Shown here one piece after another: positions 1 to 17,700 of a DNA stretch of 64,000 bases; position 1 is the stretch's first letter, and each line of letters starts with the position of its first letter. The DNA is from Balanoglossus misakiensis. Taxonomy: Eukaryota > Hemichordata. The translations under genes were made by a program, and so were the position numbers. The stretch is taken from positions 8,246,001 to 8,310,000 of the forward strand of contig CM082580.2 of assembly GCA_040954595.2 (NCBI GenBank), in the 5' to 3' direction. The notes under the pieces are model-generated. The model did no database searches, had not been told where the DNA came from, and was given only the letters and a program-made list of their open reading frames with translations.

Positions 1-4068
<4,068 letters not shown>

Positions 4069-4186
4069 GGCGTTTGTTGTGAACTCGGAAGACAAACTGG
4101 AAATGCGACAGTATTTATAGACGTTGATATCAGATAAACCACGACATTCCAAATGTCACCATTTTTGTGCCTCGTTGGTTATGAAA

Positions 4187-4192
4187 AATAAA
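4187..4192 (+). promoter_or_regulatory. Likely polyadenylation signal of the LIX1 gene
   Basis: An AATAAA hexamer lies about 120 bp after the LIX1 stop codon, in AT-rich sequence. A second AATAAA at 6154-6159 could serve a longer 3' UTR. Neither can be confirmed without transcripts. Confidence 0.45.
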
Positions 4193-7100
4193 AAGACATC
4201 TTGCAATGAGTTGGGGATGTCTTCATCATGGCAGATTCAAATTCACCACTGCAGAAGATTTGCTTTTCAGATGTAAACATCGATCAACTCCTGGGCTTTC
4301 TGCATTGGACTCATCACTTTCTGGCTTGTACAAACTTATTTAGTTACAAGTCAAAATATGGATAACATGTTAAAATTTTCATGGATATGAAAAAAATATT
4401 GAAAATTGTTTTCTCAATCACAGAACATTTTTACAAATTTCAAACGACTGCCACTTTTTGTATAATTTATTTTGTAATCCATCAAGCAGGATATATATTG
4501 CCTTGATATTTCCAAAATAGATGGCTAGCGTCCAGTATTTCCATCAAATTTGTGTGTAAACCTTGAAAAAATAGTATTTACACTAACAGCAGTGGTTTGG
4601 TAACAGAGATGAGTTTGTTTTATGTAATTAATTTGCCCGTTTTATGCAGACGTTTTGATTTTAAGACATTGGCTTATTAATATATTAATGAGTTTGTGTA
4701 CATGTAGCTGTGTTTTTTGGTATTTTTAATTTTATTGTTGACTGGTATGTCACCTGCAATTTAATTGCAAGCTTTAAAATTCAAAGCACTTTGTGGACAG
4801 AAATGTAGGCTGTGTTAGATAGTTAGAGATGTAGGGTTATTTAATTGTTCAAAAGATGTAACGATGATGGTGTGAAAAAGTTTAGAAATGCAGTGCTTCA
4901 AGCACAGCATCTCGGCTAAACTGTTACAGAGATGAATCTGTAGCACTTGTGTAGCTTTCCCAAGACAAATGCTACTCAAAACTGTTTTTTTTATTCCTGT
5001 AGTATTGCAGTGGAATAGTGGAGAGCAAGAAAATGGTGTATTTCCTTCACAATTCAGTCGGTTTCTCACACAATTGCCATCAGGATCAGCTTTTGCGCAC
5101 ATGATGTGCATACAAACACATACACGCACACACGCACGCATGCACACACACACACACACACACACACATACCCATGCACACTCATTCAGAGAGTCTCACA
5201 CTCTGATGAATTCCATAATAAGAGTGCCTATCAGTTTCAAATACAAAGTAATTTGGTGGTGCGAGTTGAGGCTTAGCTTAGCTATATGTATATTTGAATC
5301 AGACAATATGTGCAATATTGTAGCTATCTGTTGTGTACTTGATCGTTACCCCCTTCACCCTCCATTATTTGGTATGGCCCCATTGTTGTCAGTGGTATGG
5401 TTGGACCTATGTACAGAAAATTAGGGTGAAAGGGTTTGGTGGGCTTTAGAGACTTTTGATTTTTTTTGTACAGACTTGCATAGACGTTAACTTTTTCATT
5501 TGCATGAAATTGCAAGCAAATTGATTTTAGCCTGTTTGCTTTACTTTGTGGGTCCTTAATTCGGTTTTATCTTTAAAAAATTGTATTCTGTAACCTATTC
5601 CTATTCCGACTTTTAACCTTTTCTCCAGAATCATGCAACTGCTCAGACTATCTCAGATATTGTTATATTTTTAACAACATCCTTTTTATGGCAAATAAAT
5701 ATATTGAAGTCTGATCCAGGTGTGGACCGGAAAAGTCTCTTCTGTCAAGTAGGCTGTGTTGAACATGACATTGACCATATGTGCCTACACTTTGCAAGTT
5801 GCCACAGATTCTGACTGCGACTTTGACCACAGCCAAGTCATACGATATTAAGATGTACTTCCTACCGATACAAATTTGCGGCCAGGCCAATCGGAGAACT
5901 TCTTTTGGGCAGCGGAATATTGCGCAGCGCCCCCATTGGGCAAGGAACGTGTCTACGTTACTGTATGTCTGGTCAAAAATGATGCCACCACTGAGGGCAC
6001 CACAGCGCATATGGCCAAACATGGACATCACTCCGAACTTTTCAAGCATTCAGCCCAACGTGTACTACTGGTCTTGTCATGAAAATTATAGTTCTGAATA
6101 GTTCTAATTTGTTTACCTATGTACATACTATTATCCTTTCAGGCTTCGAATGAAATAAAAACAAAAAACAAAAACTACGTTAGTAAATTCTTTTAATTCA
6201 ATCAATTGAGATATTTAGCAAAGTGTGTAATACGTCCAAGATTATTTCATAAAAAGTATACATGTGATATAAATACATACAAATCTATTCATCAAGGTTT
6301 ACATGTTCATAAAACATTTAAGAACACTTCGGGTGTACTTACAGTGATGGACACTCAACAAGTTTGTGTCGTCTGTAATATATTTGACACGTCGTCTGAC
6401 AGTGTTGGAAACTCACATGTTAAAACAACCGAATCTGTTAGTGATGTTTAAAAAATCTTTCTGCTAAATTCCAAAATGAAATACATGTACTTGATTTATC
6501 AGAAATGGTGCACAAAAATCCACTTTAAAAGATATATATTCAACTATTCAAATCCAGTTGCAACTACAACGGAAAGTTGAGATCTGGCTAATCATATGTT
6601 AAGTTTTGCACTGGGGTGGTCAAGCGACAAAAGGTGTACCGGTACCAACTTCACGAGAAGACCTAGACACGCCGCTTGGGTTATATATGTAAATGAGCAG
6701 GAGTTGTATTCAATTAACACACAGACCACGAGTAGTGGTTCAAATGGCCCTGTTCCGATTAACGCACTCGACAAGTACCCTGTTTAACACTGTGGAGATC
6801 GAGAGCGTTAATGACGATCGCAGCCACATCAACGCCAATGTCACGTGACCATTAATATCTCAACATTTCTTATGAATGACCTTTGATGCGATTGGATCAT
6901 ATTACTTCACTGCTCGAGGTTGCAATTAGGCCTAAACAGTCTGCCATGGCAACAGTATAAGAATAGAGCGTACTAAATGAGACTATATTATAATTTATAT
7001 ACACACAATTTGTTGCATCTGCGCAAACGGCAGTTACGACGGTATCCATTACATGTACTACTGTTATTACACCATGGCGCACATCACCACGACACAGACC

Positions 7101-7549
7101 ATAAACAGCTACTGGTATTTATAATCATGAAAAAAAACCTAGCTTTTTCTCGCCTCTCCAAATCACGTGCAGTCCTCAGTATAAGTCCCGAAAGACACCC
7201 CCCCCCCCCACAATTTTCAGTAGACAATGAAAACAAATTGCCACCACGTGTTTTCTGCACAAGAAATGTAAATGTATAAGAAATATGTCACGCTGTGTAA
7301 ATTTGAAGTAAAACATATTCGCCATTTGTTGACGGTGATTTTCACGAGAGGCCACACCCTCACGGTCAGTGGGTTTTGAATTTTGAATTTTTTTTGCGGA
7401 CTTTTGACAGATTTGTATAGTCGGGAATGGTTCATAGTTTCAAAAATGTATAAAATTCTTTGCACTGGACGGTTTATATTTGTGAAATTCACTTGTGATC
7501 AACTTATGCAGAAGGTGAGAATGGGTTCGTTGACGTTAACCCAAACCGC
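4193..7549. other. Intergenic / possible long 3' UTR between LIX1 and the tetraspan gene
   Basis: This AT-rich stretch has no convincing gene. The open frames on both strands at 5660-6100 show no family motif, splice context or codon signal. It contains a CA microsatellite and a run of C at 7199-7210. The neighbouring genes are convergent (LIX1 on +, tetraspan on -), so parts of it may be their 3' UTRs. Confidence 0.5.
5142..5168. repeat. (CA)n microsatellite
   Basis: A pure CA dinucleotide run of about 27 bp, preceded by an imperfect CA/CG-rich stretch from about 5118. It makes long spurious open frames on both strands. Confidence 0.95.
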
Positions 7550-7994
7550 TTAAAATTTGCCGTTGTCTGGGGGCGGGGGCTGTCCGTATTGTTGCGGCTG
7601 TGAGGGCTGGCCGTACTGCTGGGGTGGCTGTTGCACGCCCGCGTACTGCGGCGGTGGCATCTGGTTGTAAGGGGGCGCCTGTTGGGCGGGGGCATACTGG
7701 GGCGGGGTGTCGTACGCCATGGTGTTTCCCGGCAGGAAAACCTGGTTGGGCGGCGGAGCCATGGTCGGGGCGTACATCGGCTGCATGGGTTGGGCCGGGC
7801 CCCCGTAGGCTGTGGTGTAGGCGCCCGTGGACTGGTGCACCACGTACACTCCTGGCTGTTGCATGTGAGGCTGGTTCACCACAACGACCTCAGTCTGCAG
7901 AGAAACGGAAAAGAATACACAGCATGAATTTAGTGCAATTGGCATGTCAAGATTTTGATTGAATACAATCGCTGCTGAAAACACACACACACAT

Positions 7995-8069
<75 letters not shown>

Positions 8070-9329
8070 CGTTAGATAGATAGATAGATAGATACGTAGA
8101 TAGATTTGTTAGATACTTACCCTTCGCTCTCCGCCACCGCAGTGGTTGAAGGCTCCAATGCAGGCCACAATCATCAGAGTCAGGGACGCCATGCAGATCA
8201 TAATGTGAATCACAAAGCCGGTGGTGTAACCGAACCACATCAGCCAAGTTTCCGCCACGGCGCCCGCGATGGAGCCGATGAAGACGAACACCGTGCCCAA
8301 GATGACGAATATGTTCAAAACCAAGAAAGCCACGCTCTGTCGAGGCAAGAAGTATATAGTCAGATCTCAGAAAAGGGGTACATGTATAGGCTGTTCTGCA
8401 GTACACTGCTGTTACGCTGAACGACGATACAAAAAATCGGCACCTTTACCTTGAACCAGTCATTTTTGTTAGGACAAAGAAGGTGGCGTCAACAGATATA
8501 CTTACCAGATTTTCAATCTTGTCGGTCTTCGAGGCGTAGATACCAATGAGACCAGCTATAATCGCCTGTCGAAAATGCAAAAAGGGGGGGGGGGGAACAT
8601 GGAAATATAAGATGACTGTTTTGTTAAATGCTAGTTGCTGGGGATTAGGCCTGCCACGGATTCAGGGAAATTTTGGTGTGAATGTGCGCGCATACCCAGC
8701 GGGAAAGTGTTCAAATATATTTCGGAATGCCGCTTATTAATTTCAGAGAATTGCGTCAATAATTCTAGGATTGATAACCACTTTCGACCATTCCAACATG
8801 AAAATAATATAACCAAATCAGCTAGGCCACTGTTCGACTAAAGAAAATGTGTATCCGATGACGTATTAATCTCAAAATGTGTGTTGTTGAGCAGGCCTGT
8901 TCTGTCAGAATAGAAATAGGGGTGTCAAGGTCATGCTCTTTGTGCAGAAATTCATTTCGTCAGCGTCAGTAAATATTCATTTTAGCCCGGCCACTCGCCC
9001 CAGAATGGCTAAATCGATGAGACGTCAGCCTAAAGTTACGCGCGACTATTCAAAATCGGGTGAAAACTGTGCCATCTGATAAATACAGTACACCATGACC
9101 ACAACAGGTAAACACGAACGTGCACTTCAAGCTCTGTTCGTCGTTGAAAGTGGTGGCATGGCGCTTTCATACTCACCATCACGCCGGTCCACACGGGTCC
9201 TCCCGACGTTTTGTAAAAGCCGCCCATCAAACATACACCGAGGCACACGCTGCCGAACAGCAAGAGAATCCCGCCGATCACCAGAATGGCCACGCCAATA
9301 CTGAACATTTTACTCTTAGTTTGCGCCAT
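7550..9329 (-). CDS. Four-helix (tetraspan, MS4A/MARVEL-like) membrane protein with PPxY-rich tail
   Basis: Four coding exons on the minus strand: 9329-9177, 8565-8506, 8336-8121 and 7894-7550. All have GT-AG borders and all junctions are phase 0, giving exactly 257 residues. The start is ATG at 9329-9327. Hydrophobic segments lie at about residues 9-34, 44-62, 73-98 and 107-134. The short polar loop after helix 2 (YASKTDKIENL) is typical of CD20/MS4A-like and related tetraspans, and no large cysteine-containing tetraspanin loop is present. The cytosolic C-terminus (about 144-257) is rich in Pro, Gln and Tyr, with two PPQY motifs (about 207-210 and 224-227) and repeated QQYGQP units. PPxY motifs are bound by WW domains, for example in NEDD4-family ligases, so a trafficking or ubiquitin-linked role is possible. 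That role is inference. The family cannot be pinned down by eye. It is convergent with LIX1. Confidence 0.85.
7978..8104. repeat. (CA)n followed by (GATA)n microsatellite
   Basis: A short CA run continues into about 28 GATA units with a few interruptions (two GATACGTTA/GATACGTA-type breaks). It sits in the last intron of the tetraspan gene, only 16 bp from the donor at 8120, so length change here could matter for splicing. Confidence 0.95.
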
Positions 9330-9905
9330 CTTGGAACTGAAAAACGAAAAGTGCTTATGTAAAGTCGGTCGCCTGTACTGTAATTGCGTTCAATCGCCTG
9401 TACTCTTGCGTTCAAAGACGATCAAGGACAGAGACAATTAGAGTGAGAAATAGTTGCGTTTTCTGGCCCAAAATTATACGATTGACGTGAAACAAAAACT
9501 AGATATAAGCTCTTATGACAGCAGAAAAAGTTGTCGTTTGCGAACGACTCTTTTCTAGGCCGCGCATACCTGAGCGTACACGAAAGTAACAACCTGTTTA
9601 CAATATAAAAACTAAGCCCAGTATGACCCCGCGGGTCTTAAAGAGTCGTATGTATAGGTCTTTGGAATGACCTCTCCACAGTTAAAATCCATTTTGTGGA
9701 GAGATTTGTATCGAATGTGACCGAATTGAGTTTACAGTCGAGTGTTAAAGTATAATTCGAAGGAGGAACTGGTATATAGTTTATGTACTACAATAGTTCA
9801 AAAGGGAGGGAGAGCTCGAGGAAATGTTTGGCAAAACATAAGAATAAACGCCTGGTCCTTGTCTTACATTTAACAACAACCTGAAATTCTCATCTGAAAC
9901 TTACC
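9330..9905 (-). other. 5' UTR exons of the tetraspan gene
   Basis: On the minus strand the ATG at 9329 is preceded by only 7 nt (9336-9330) and then a good acceptor (tttttcag). The 5' UTR must therefore be split. A strong donor (CTGAAG|GTAAGT, exon end 9905) lies about 570 bp upstream and is the natural partner. The first exon would begin a little upstream of 9905. A TATAAGAG at 9930-9923 is too close to the donor to be its TATA box unless the exon is extremely short. Confidence 0.5.
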
Positions 9906-10249
9906 TTCAGCGGGAATACAGCTCTTATATGGCTTTAAAAAATACCTGCTTTCGTTTGAATTCTTCAAAACCGCCAAAAAGCTTCCGCGTGACGTTAGAA
10001 TTTACCCAGATCTATAACATGGCGGATAGAATTATTCATAGTGGTTTGCCTGTGAAAGGGTATAATATATGTGACCGTTGCTACGGACGACGTGTATTGA
10101 ATTGCCCGTGGCTGTTGGCAACGGCGTACACTGTTCACGTCAGTCGGGGATGTATTAAATGGTAAATGGATTTGTTTCTCCTAAGATGAAAGGCTCGTGT
10201 TTCAAACCGTGTTTTTGTGTGTACAATAGTACTGTATGTACTGTATGTA

Positions 10250-10480
10250 CTGTATGTATGTATGTATGTATGTATGTATGTATGTATGTATGTATGTATG
10301 TATGTATGTATGTATGTATGTATGTATGTATGTATGTATGTATGTATGTATGTATGTATGTATGTATGTATGTATGTATGTATGTATGTATGTATGTATG
10401 TATGTATGTATGTATGTATGTATGTATGTATGTAGGTATGTATGTATGTATGTATGTATGTATGTATGTATGTATGTATG

Positions 10481-10510
<30 letters not shown>
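10250..10510. repeat. (TATG)n tetranucleotide array, about 260 bp
   Basis: About 64 tandem TATG units interrupted once by TAGG (10433). It yields spurious Met-Tyr-Val-Cys repeat ORFs in three frames. It lies in the intergenic space between the divergently transcribed tetraspan and TRPM genes. Confidence 0.98.
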
Positions 10511-10511
<1 letters not shown>

Positions 10512-11605
10512 TATTTAATTACTACACTGACTTTTTATTGTTGTTGCGTGTACAGTATTATGTGTGAAATTATTTACTGTGGTCTTCCATTGGCAGCCTT
10601 GACGTCGATATTAAAATTTACACGCGCGGATCGTCGACTATTGTGACCCCCGCGCTTGTTTAAGCGAAAGACCGTTTAACAATAGGCTGTGTTTCGAGAC
10701 ACTGGGTCGTTAACAAAGGCGAGTCGACCCCTCTCAGTGCAGGCTGTAGCAACACACGTATACACGATTGCCGGGTCGCCTTCGCTGCGATACATTGAAC
10801 CGCGAGCTCCACCTCCCGCAAGATTTGGAGAGAGGAATCTCGACAAGAACCCCAAGCCCTTTTATTGATCGTGTCGCCATGAACGCTCGTTGCAGCTAGC
10901 GGACCCCCAGTAGACGTCAATCTGAAGGTGAATAGCTAACTGCTCGGAGAATTTGGTAGGTCATGGTCTCAATATGGAATGCGTGTTTTTATTGCTGTGT
11001 AGGTCGCCCCATGGTTACTTTCAATCATTCAGTATCGCGATATTTGTGTCATGGATTCGGTGTGCGTATGGAACTATAATTTGAAACAGGTCAGCGGTGA
11101 CACGTCTTGTCTTTAAGCTTACCTATCACTGTCAGCGACAGGCTCGGAAACGAGGAAGTTTCGTCAGAAAAAAATACTGTGTAAACACCATAAAATTGAG
11201 AGAAAGGTGCATGGTTTCTCCCATAGCCCGGTGTTTGTAGGTTTTCCGCTTGAGAGTCCATGATGAGCGGAGAGGAGACCTCCGATGATCTCGAATATGA
11301 ACATTTATCCTTTCGCTTCTGAAGTGCCAAATATTTGGACTGTTATAATACCGAGGAATATTTCATGTACATGTATGTACAGTGTTCAAACAACATTCTT
11401 AGAACTCGCAACAACGTCGTAGCGTTAAACTGGGGATTTATTCGGGAATGCAATTAAATGTTAAGTCGACACGTGACAGTGGGTCATATATTGCCAGCTG
11501 TATTCTCAAAGTATCCTTGGTTGATGCGCTCGAAGGGGAAGAAAGTGTGTGCGAATGGGCATGCGCAGCTTGAATTAGTGTCTCACTCTTTCCTTCTCTG
11601 TACAG
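10511..11605. other. Upstream region of the TRPM gene
   Basis: No exon is recognised here. The TRPM exon beginning at about 11606 has a strong pyrimidine tract (11582-11605), so an upstream exon, perhaps only 5' UTR, should exist. I could not identify it. No reading frame here shows the SLOG/MHR motifs of TRPM N-termini. Confidence 0.45.
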
Positions 11606-11705
11606 GCAGACCTCATGGGTGCATGCTGCATCTGACTACAACCGCGCATTTCGCCCCTTCCTTGTACAGACTACAGCAGTGAGCAACAACGCCACGACCA
11701 GCGCC

Positions 11706-14700
11706 ATGTTTTGCCTCTCGAATCGGTCGAGAGTAGACTCCATAATCAGCGTCAACGCATCAGAATGCGAGGTGCATTCCGACGGCTATGACAACGCTCA
11801 GTTGTCTGTTGACGAAGATGAGTCCGTCATGGATGAGGGACAATCAAACCAACCGCTTGAGGTCACTGAAGTAAGTGTGCCAATATGACCCTACTCTACT
11901 GACCAAAATCACTTCAAAATCTTAAATCATATATATATATGTCTGTCTGTCTGTCTTTCTGTCTGTCTGTTCTTGCTTGTATGTTTATCTCAATACCGTC
12001 TGGTATACTTTCTTGTGATGTTTCTTCAAATTGATCGACCACCTTCATCAACCACCCACTTTCTTTCGCCCCCTTTGTCAGCAGATTGCAGTTAACGCGT
12101 GATCTTTTTTGTTTCCCAGGAGTTGAGACTGAAGTTGTTCAAAGCATTGAAGAGAAACAGAGCAGAGTCCACCGAGACGATCTTAAAAATGAGAGGCAAG
12201 ATCAACCTCAACACCTTCTCGAGCGAATACTTACCAGATCTTTACTATCACGTGAGTATAATAGAGGGAATATTTAGAATTAAGGTGAAAGTGTTGAAAT
12301 AACATATTAGTTGAATTTAATATCGGAACAATGATTTGTTAGTTTAATTTACTCTATGGCATTTATTTCCTATTATCAGGTCATTGCCAGTGACAAGTGT
12401 CCGCCATGGCTCAGACCGGTGGCCATCAAACTGAAAATGGTAAGAATGATCGAAACAGCTTTGCGTTAGAATTGGTTTTGACAAGTAGTGATACAAATCG
12501 ATGGACATGTGTGAGTTGTTCTCCGGAAGTCCAGTTCAAGCGACGCCATTTTAGGTCATCCTCTTCGTGCATTGTTACGTCACAGAAATATAAAACACCA
12601 CAACGAATCTAGCCCGGAGACCAGGGCGTCGATCTAGATCTTTTCCCCTACTACGCCCTGGTCTCCGGGCTACAACGAATCCTGTAGGGCCAATGTCACA
12701 TCGTAGAATCAAACGTCACAAGATGCCACATCTCAGTAAAACGCCAATGAGACGTAAAACTACACAAAAAGTAACAACCTACAGAATCATTCCATTTTCT
12801 CCCAATTTAGAATGCGTCCCAATCTACCAAGTCAGATGTAATGATGGTGTGCGTTGGTAACATTCTCTGCGATCTGCTTCCGGAACAATATCAAAACCGC
12901 CTTGAGCTCGGACCGCTGTATCTGTCTCCCCGGGAGATAGAAAAGGCGAATGTGGGTGAGTTGGTCTGATTTGTAGCCTTGTCGCCATTTCTGTCAAATT
13001 CTGGGATGGCTGTACACCTTTTTACGTGTTGCGGATAAGTGTAGGTTGTGTTATGTAAACCTCATTGTCTTTGCTTGACTACAGCTGGGTGTGCCGGGAG
13101 AGGCTGGTGTGGGCCGGACGATCTGCACAAGAGGGTGTACGGCACCAGGGATCTGTTCTATTGGGCGTTGCTATGCGACCGGCAGCGATTGGCTGTGTCC
13201 ATCTTCAGCAGTGGTTGGATTGAAAGCGACAGGTCCTCGCTGATCGGTAAGTTTTCGACGTGACGAGAATTTCAGTCATGGTCCAACCGCCACCATATGG
13301 TGCGGAGAGATTGTGATTTTGTCAAACTATAGTTTCAGATCTTTATTCTTTCCCGATGGAGGGACTGTGGCCTTGTCCGTATAGATGCGTGTGAACTTGC
13401 AGTCCGAACTGCGAACGCGTTTCGATTCTCTTCAGCGTGGCTCTTTGCTTCCTGATAGGAACGAGTCATCTTGTACACGAACACTTCTTTCTCTGCAGGT
13501 GCTTCGCTCAGTGCTGCGAAACTTCTCAATAAACTGGAAGACATGGTGCATGAAATTTCCAGTAAACATTCTTGCGACCTCAACGTCCATGCCAGGTGAG
13601 TACGGCATTCAGGGTGCGAGATTCTTTCTTGAGACCAGCCTGGTTTGAAACAGCGTTTGCATGTACTAACATTTATATTCGCCATCTTTTTTCTCGTGAT
13701 TTTGACCTGTCTCCAAAAAAACATTCTCGGCCAAGTTAATTTCTGACTAAAGGAGTTGCTGTCTTTTTTCTGTAATAAAAGGAAATACAAGTCCATCGCT
13801 AATTACGTCATGTCGGAATGCTTCGAAGAGGATCGGAAAAAGACCCGCCAAATGGTTTTGAAGAATCGTCCCCAGTGGGGGAATGAAAGCTTTCTGGTGA
13901 TATCCAGTTACTTGGAGGGCAAGGAATCCGAAAGCTTCCGAATCGTTTTGAACGACTTGTGGACTGGCAAGTTGGAGGATTCAAAATACCTCACGTTAAA
14001 GGTGAATGAATATTCATTGTCGCCTTGGAAACGCATAAACCCGCGCTCTCCGTATTCCTTTGAACCCTATCGGACGGAAGGGCAGTTATGCAGCTTTGAA
14101 AAGCGACAGAATCTCATGACGCACCATGTTCCCGTTACTAAATTTTGCTCTATCATTTCACCCAGGTTGAATTGTCCTATGCAACATGTATAACCCCTCG
14201 TCGTAGTGTGCATTATACCAAGTCCTAGGCCTGTATAAATTATCACCAGAGGAAAAATCTCTAACATTTAGTTATATTTTATAATTCTCCACATGGTAAT
14301 ACCCGGAGTTTGCATGGACATTGCCTTACTTCAAAGGTGAACATTCTTCATTAACAATACTGACGCTCGTTGTTTATTTTCAGCTATTTCTTTGCATTGT
14401 GCCAATTTTTGCATTTCTACTGAAAGTGCCTGAAGTCCACCGTCTTAACTTACCGGCGAAATTGAGGGCATATTATACGTCACCGGCGACGAAGTTCATG
14501 CTGAATTTCGTAAGTAAAAAGAGAGAGGGGAGGAGGGCGGGGAGGGGGAGAAGGAGGGAGGGAGAGAGAGAGAGTTCAAACGGCTTGGTTCAACTGTTTG
14601 CGTTAATTAAAGGCTTCGGGAAGTAAATGTTATGGCGTTCGCTTCATTCTCCTTTTCAGCTTTCCTATGGATTCCACATCCTGACTTTCAGTCACTTCTT

Positions 14701-17700
14701 GTTGACGGATTTCAAACCCGTTGACAACTGGCTGGACATTTCCATCTGGGAGAAGTTGGTCATCGTCTGGGTGTTTGGTATGGCCATGGAAGAAATTCGA
14801 CAAGTACGTATGCATCTCAAGGCAACTTAAGATTGTTCTCTCTTAAAACCGAGAGTCAAATCTTCTGTAATTTCAGTTAATTCAAAATGTCCACCACTCC
14901 CTGTGTTAACACTATATGGAGATGATACTATAGAATATGATGCTTGCAAGCACGGCCCCTCTATTACAGAGGAACTGTGTTTCAAGTAGAGGTGAACTAT
15001 TATTGTACAGGTAGTCACCGAGCACCCTCTTTCTGTTTAGTTGACAGAGTTCGGCGCAATCGGTCCCGTTCAGATCATGTTGAACCTTGTGGAGTACTAC
15101 ATCTCCAACTGGAACAGCATCGACTGGGTCATGATGTGGACCTTCTACATCGGCCTGATACTCAGGTTCACACTCAGCGCCCAACTCTTCTACATCGCGA
15201 GGATATTCTACTGCGTCTCGCTGCTTCTGATGTACACCCGCTTCCTGCAGTGCGCCACCATCTGGGAGTATCTGGGACCCAAAGTCAGCATGATAAAACT
15301 CATGATGGTAAGCCTGGTTGCGATTGGGCGCGTGCTCAACTATACACCATCTCTTGCAGATGATTTCAATGAATGTATAATAGTACATGTATTTTGTGTT
15401 ATATTATAAGAATATGTTAAAGGGCATTAATTTTGGCTATTTTGGTTTCTTGTCATTAGTTTTTGGTCAGGACCAGAAATTATACTGTGGACGTGTTCCT
15501 CATGTTATACGTGTGTACAGTGTGCTGGTTGATGAGTAGTGTTATGTCTGGTGTCCCTCCTGCGTTTAGCAAATCATGTCAAAGCATGTTCAAAACCTGT
15601 GGTGGCTGTAGCTGAGCATGTCTTCACGATGATATTTCATTCCCGTGACAGTGCTCACTTTGAATCACCCACTTGTTTTCTTTTATTAACCACAGACGCG
15701 AGACTTGCCGCCATTTCTCATCGTATTCTTCGCTTTCTTCACGAGTTTTGGTGTCGTCTACCACGCGCTGCTTTACCCGAACGACTTGCTGACGTCGGAG
15801 ATGGTGGCAGAGGTGTTGGCCTTGCCGTACTGGCAGCTTTACGGCGAGCTACAATTGGATACAGTCGAAGGTATGTACAGGTGGCGTAGGTATTAGCATA
15901 TGGAAGCTTTTGATATGTGACGTCAATCAGTGGGCGGAGCTCAAATGCAAATATAGCGTACGAACCAATAGAATATGGTCCGAAACATATAATATTTAAA
16001 GCCTAATCACTCCGCTCAAGAATATTGCCTATTGTTAAGGATTGGGAAGCTCGCATTGTTGAAGGCATATCCTGAGTGAAGTGCAGGCCAACAAACCAAC
16101 GGAAAAAAAGGGGGGGGCGGGTGGGCGGGCGGGCGGGCGGGTGGGGAAATTGCCCCTTACAACTAGTGCCTATCCGTCCAACATTCCCTTTGGCCCTCTA
16201 CCTTAAGGCCATTTCTTACCCTCTATCCTTTGTTATATTCCTTGTAGCTTCTGCCCTTCCCTGTGCGAGGAAATGACACAGAGTCTTCTGCCCTGTTCTT
16301 CTTTTATACCTTTGTCATTCTTATGAATATTAATGAGATAACACCTGGCGGAATATTATCGCTACGTGATTAGGTTTTGAATAATATAATATTTAAAGCC
16401 TAATCACTCCGCTCAAGAATATTGCCTATTGTTAAGGATTGGGAAGCTCGCATTGTTTCCGGCTATCCCCACCTCAGTGAAGGTCCTACCAGGTATCATA
16501 ATTTCCCACACTCACACCTCTCATCTCCCAATCCTAACATACATTCCCCCTTTCCTAAATATCCCCAAACCTCAATGACCTGGTCCCTGTCTAGGGGCGC
16601 CCTCTATGTCCCCCAGGAGTATTGTTCTCTTACGCCAACTCCAATTCCCATGCTGGGATGTTCAACTGGAAAGAAACGATTCACACTATGATACCTCAAA
16701 AAATAAAGCATTTATGACCGTTTTGACTTCTTTTTTTTAAGAGGGCACCCCCAGACAGGAACCTGCGAATGGCAGGGAGCCGAAAAGGCAAGGGCTTAAA
16801 GAGTCGCCCCCCTGTCTGAGGATCCGGGAATGTCAACAAAATACCACATTATTCAAAGAATAACACATCAAGTGACTGGAATAACCGTAATGCGATTTAC
16901 TCTATATCTACCATAAGGGGAATATTGACGATCAGGCTTCATTGTATTACGAGTAAATTTTTCAACTTTAGCTGCAATTTCCTCCTCCTCCTTATTGCCC
17001 AAAAGTAACAAAATGAATTGGCCAGCATCTTGACCAAACTCATTAGTTTCAAACTGGGCTAGCACGGCCCTATCTAGTAAGCTTAGGATGAGCGGTTTTC
17101 GTGGCACGATCAACAAGAACACGAAGAGCATTCAGCAGCTGTGGTCGTATGTTCCACTCTCCCGACGTGGCAATCTCCATAACCTTTTGATGCGCGTCTG
17201 CTACAGAGTTGTTGTCTGCCATTTGCTGCAACTCATCCAATTTTTTCTGCATCACCTGCAGTTGTTGCTTCACCTGCAACAGAAAACACATTCTTACCAA
17301 TTTGCATGGTACATATTGTTTCCCCCACATTATGTAACACGACCCACTTCGGGCTCTGTCATTTGTGAAGCAAGTCTAAACCTCCAAGGCGTAGAACTAA
17401 GTACACCTATATTTTCCATACCTTTACGCCTTGACTCGCGTAAGGTGTAATTCTCACATACTTTAACGCCTTGACTCGCGTAAAGTTTTTTTATGAATAC
17501 CATTACGCCTTGACTCGCGTAAGGTGTAATTCTCACATACTTTAACGCCTTGACTCGCGTAAAGTTTTTTTTATGAATACCATTACGCCTTGACTCGCGT
17601 AAGGTGTAATTCTCACATTCTTTAACGCCTTGACTCGCGTAAAGTTTTTTTTATGAATACCATTACGCCTTGACTCGCGTAAGGTGTAATTCTCACATTC

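Noticed and set aside
10159-10518. Met-Tyr-Val-Cys repeat ORF of 119 codons
   Set aside because: Produced by the TATG microsatellite; all three frames are open. The same applies to the frames at 31566-32064.
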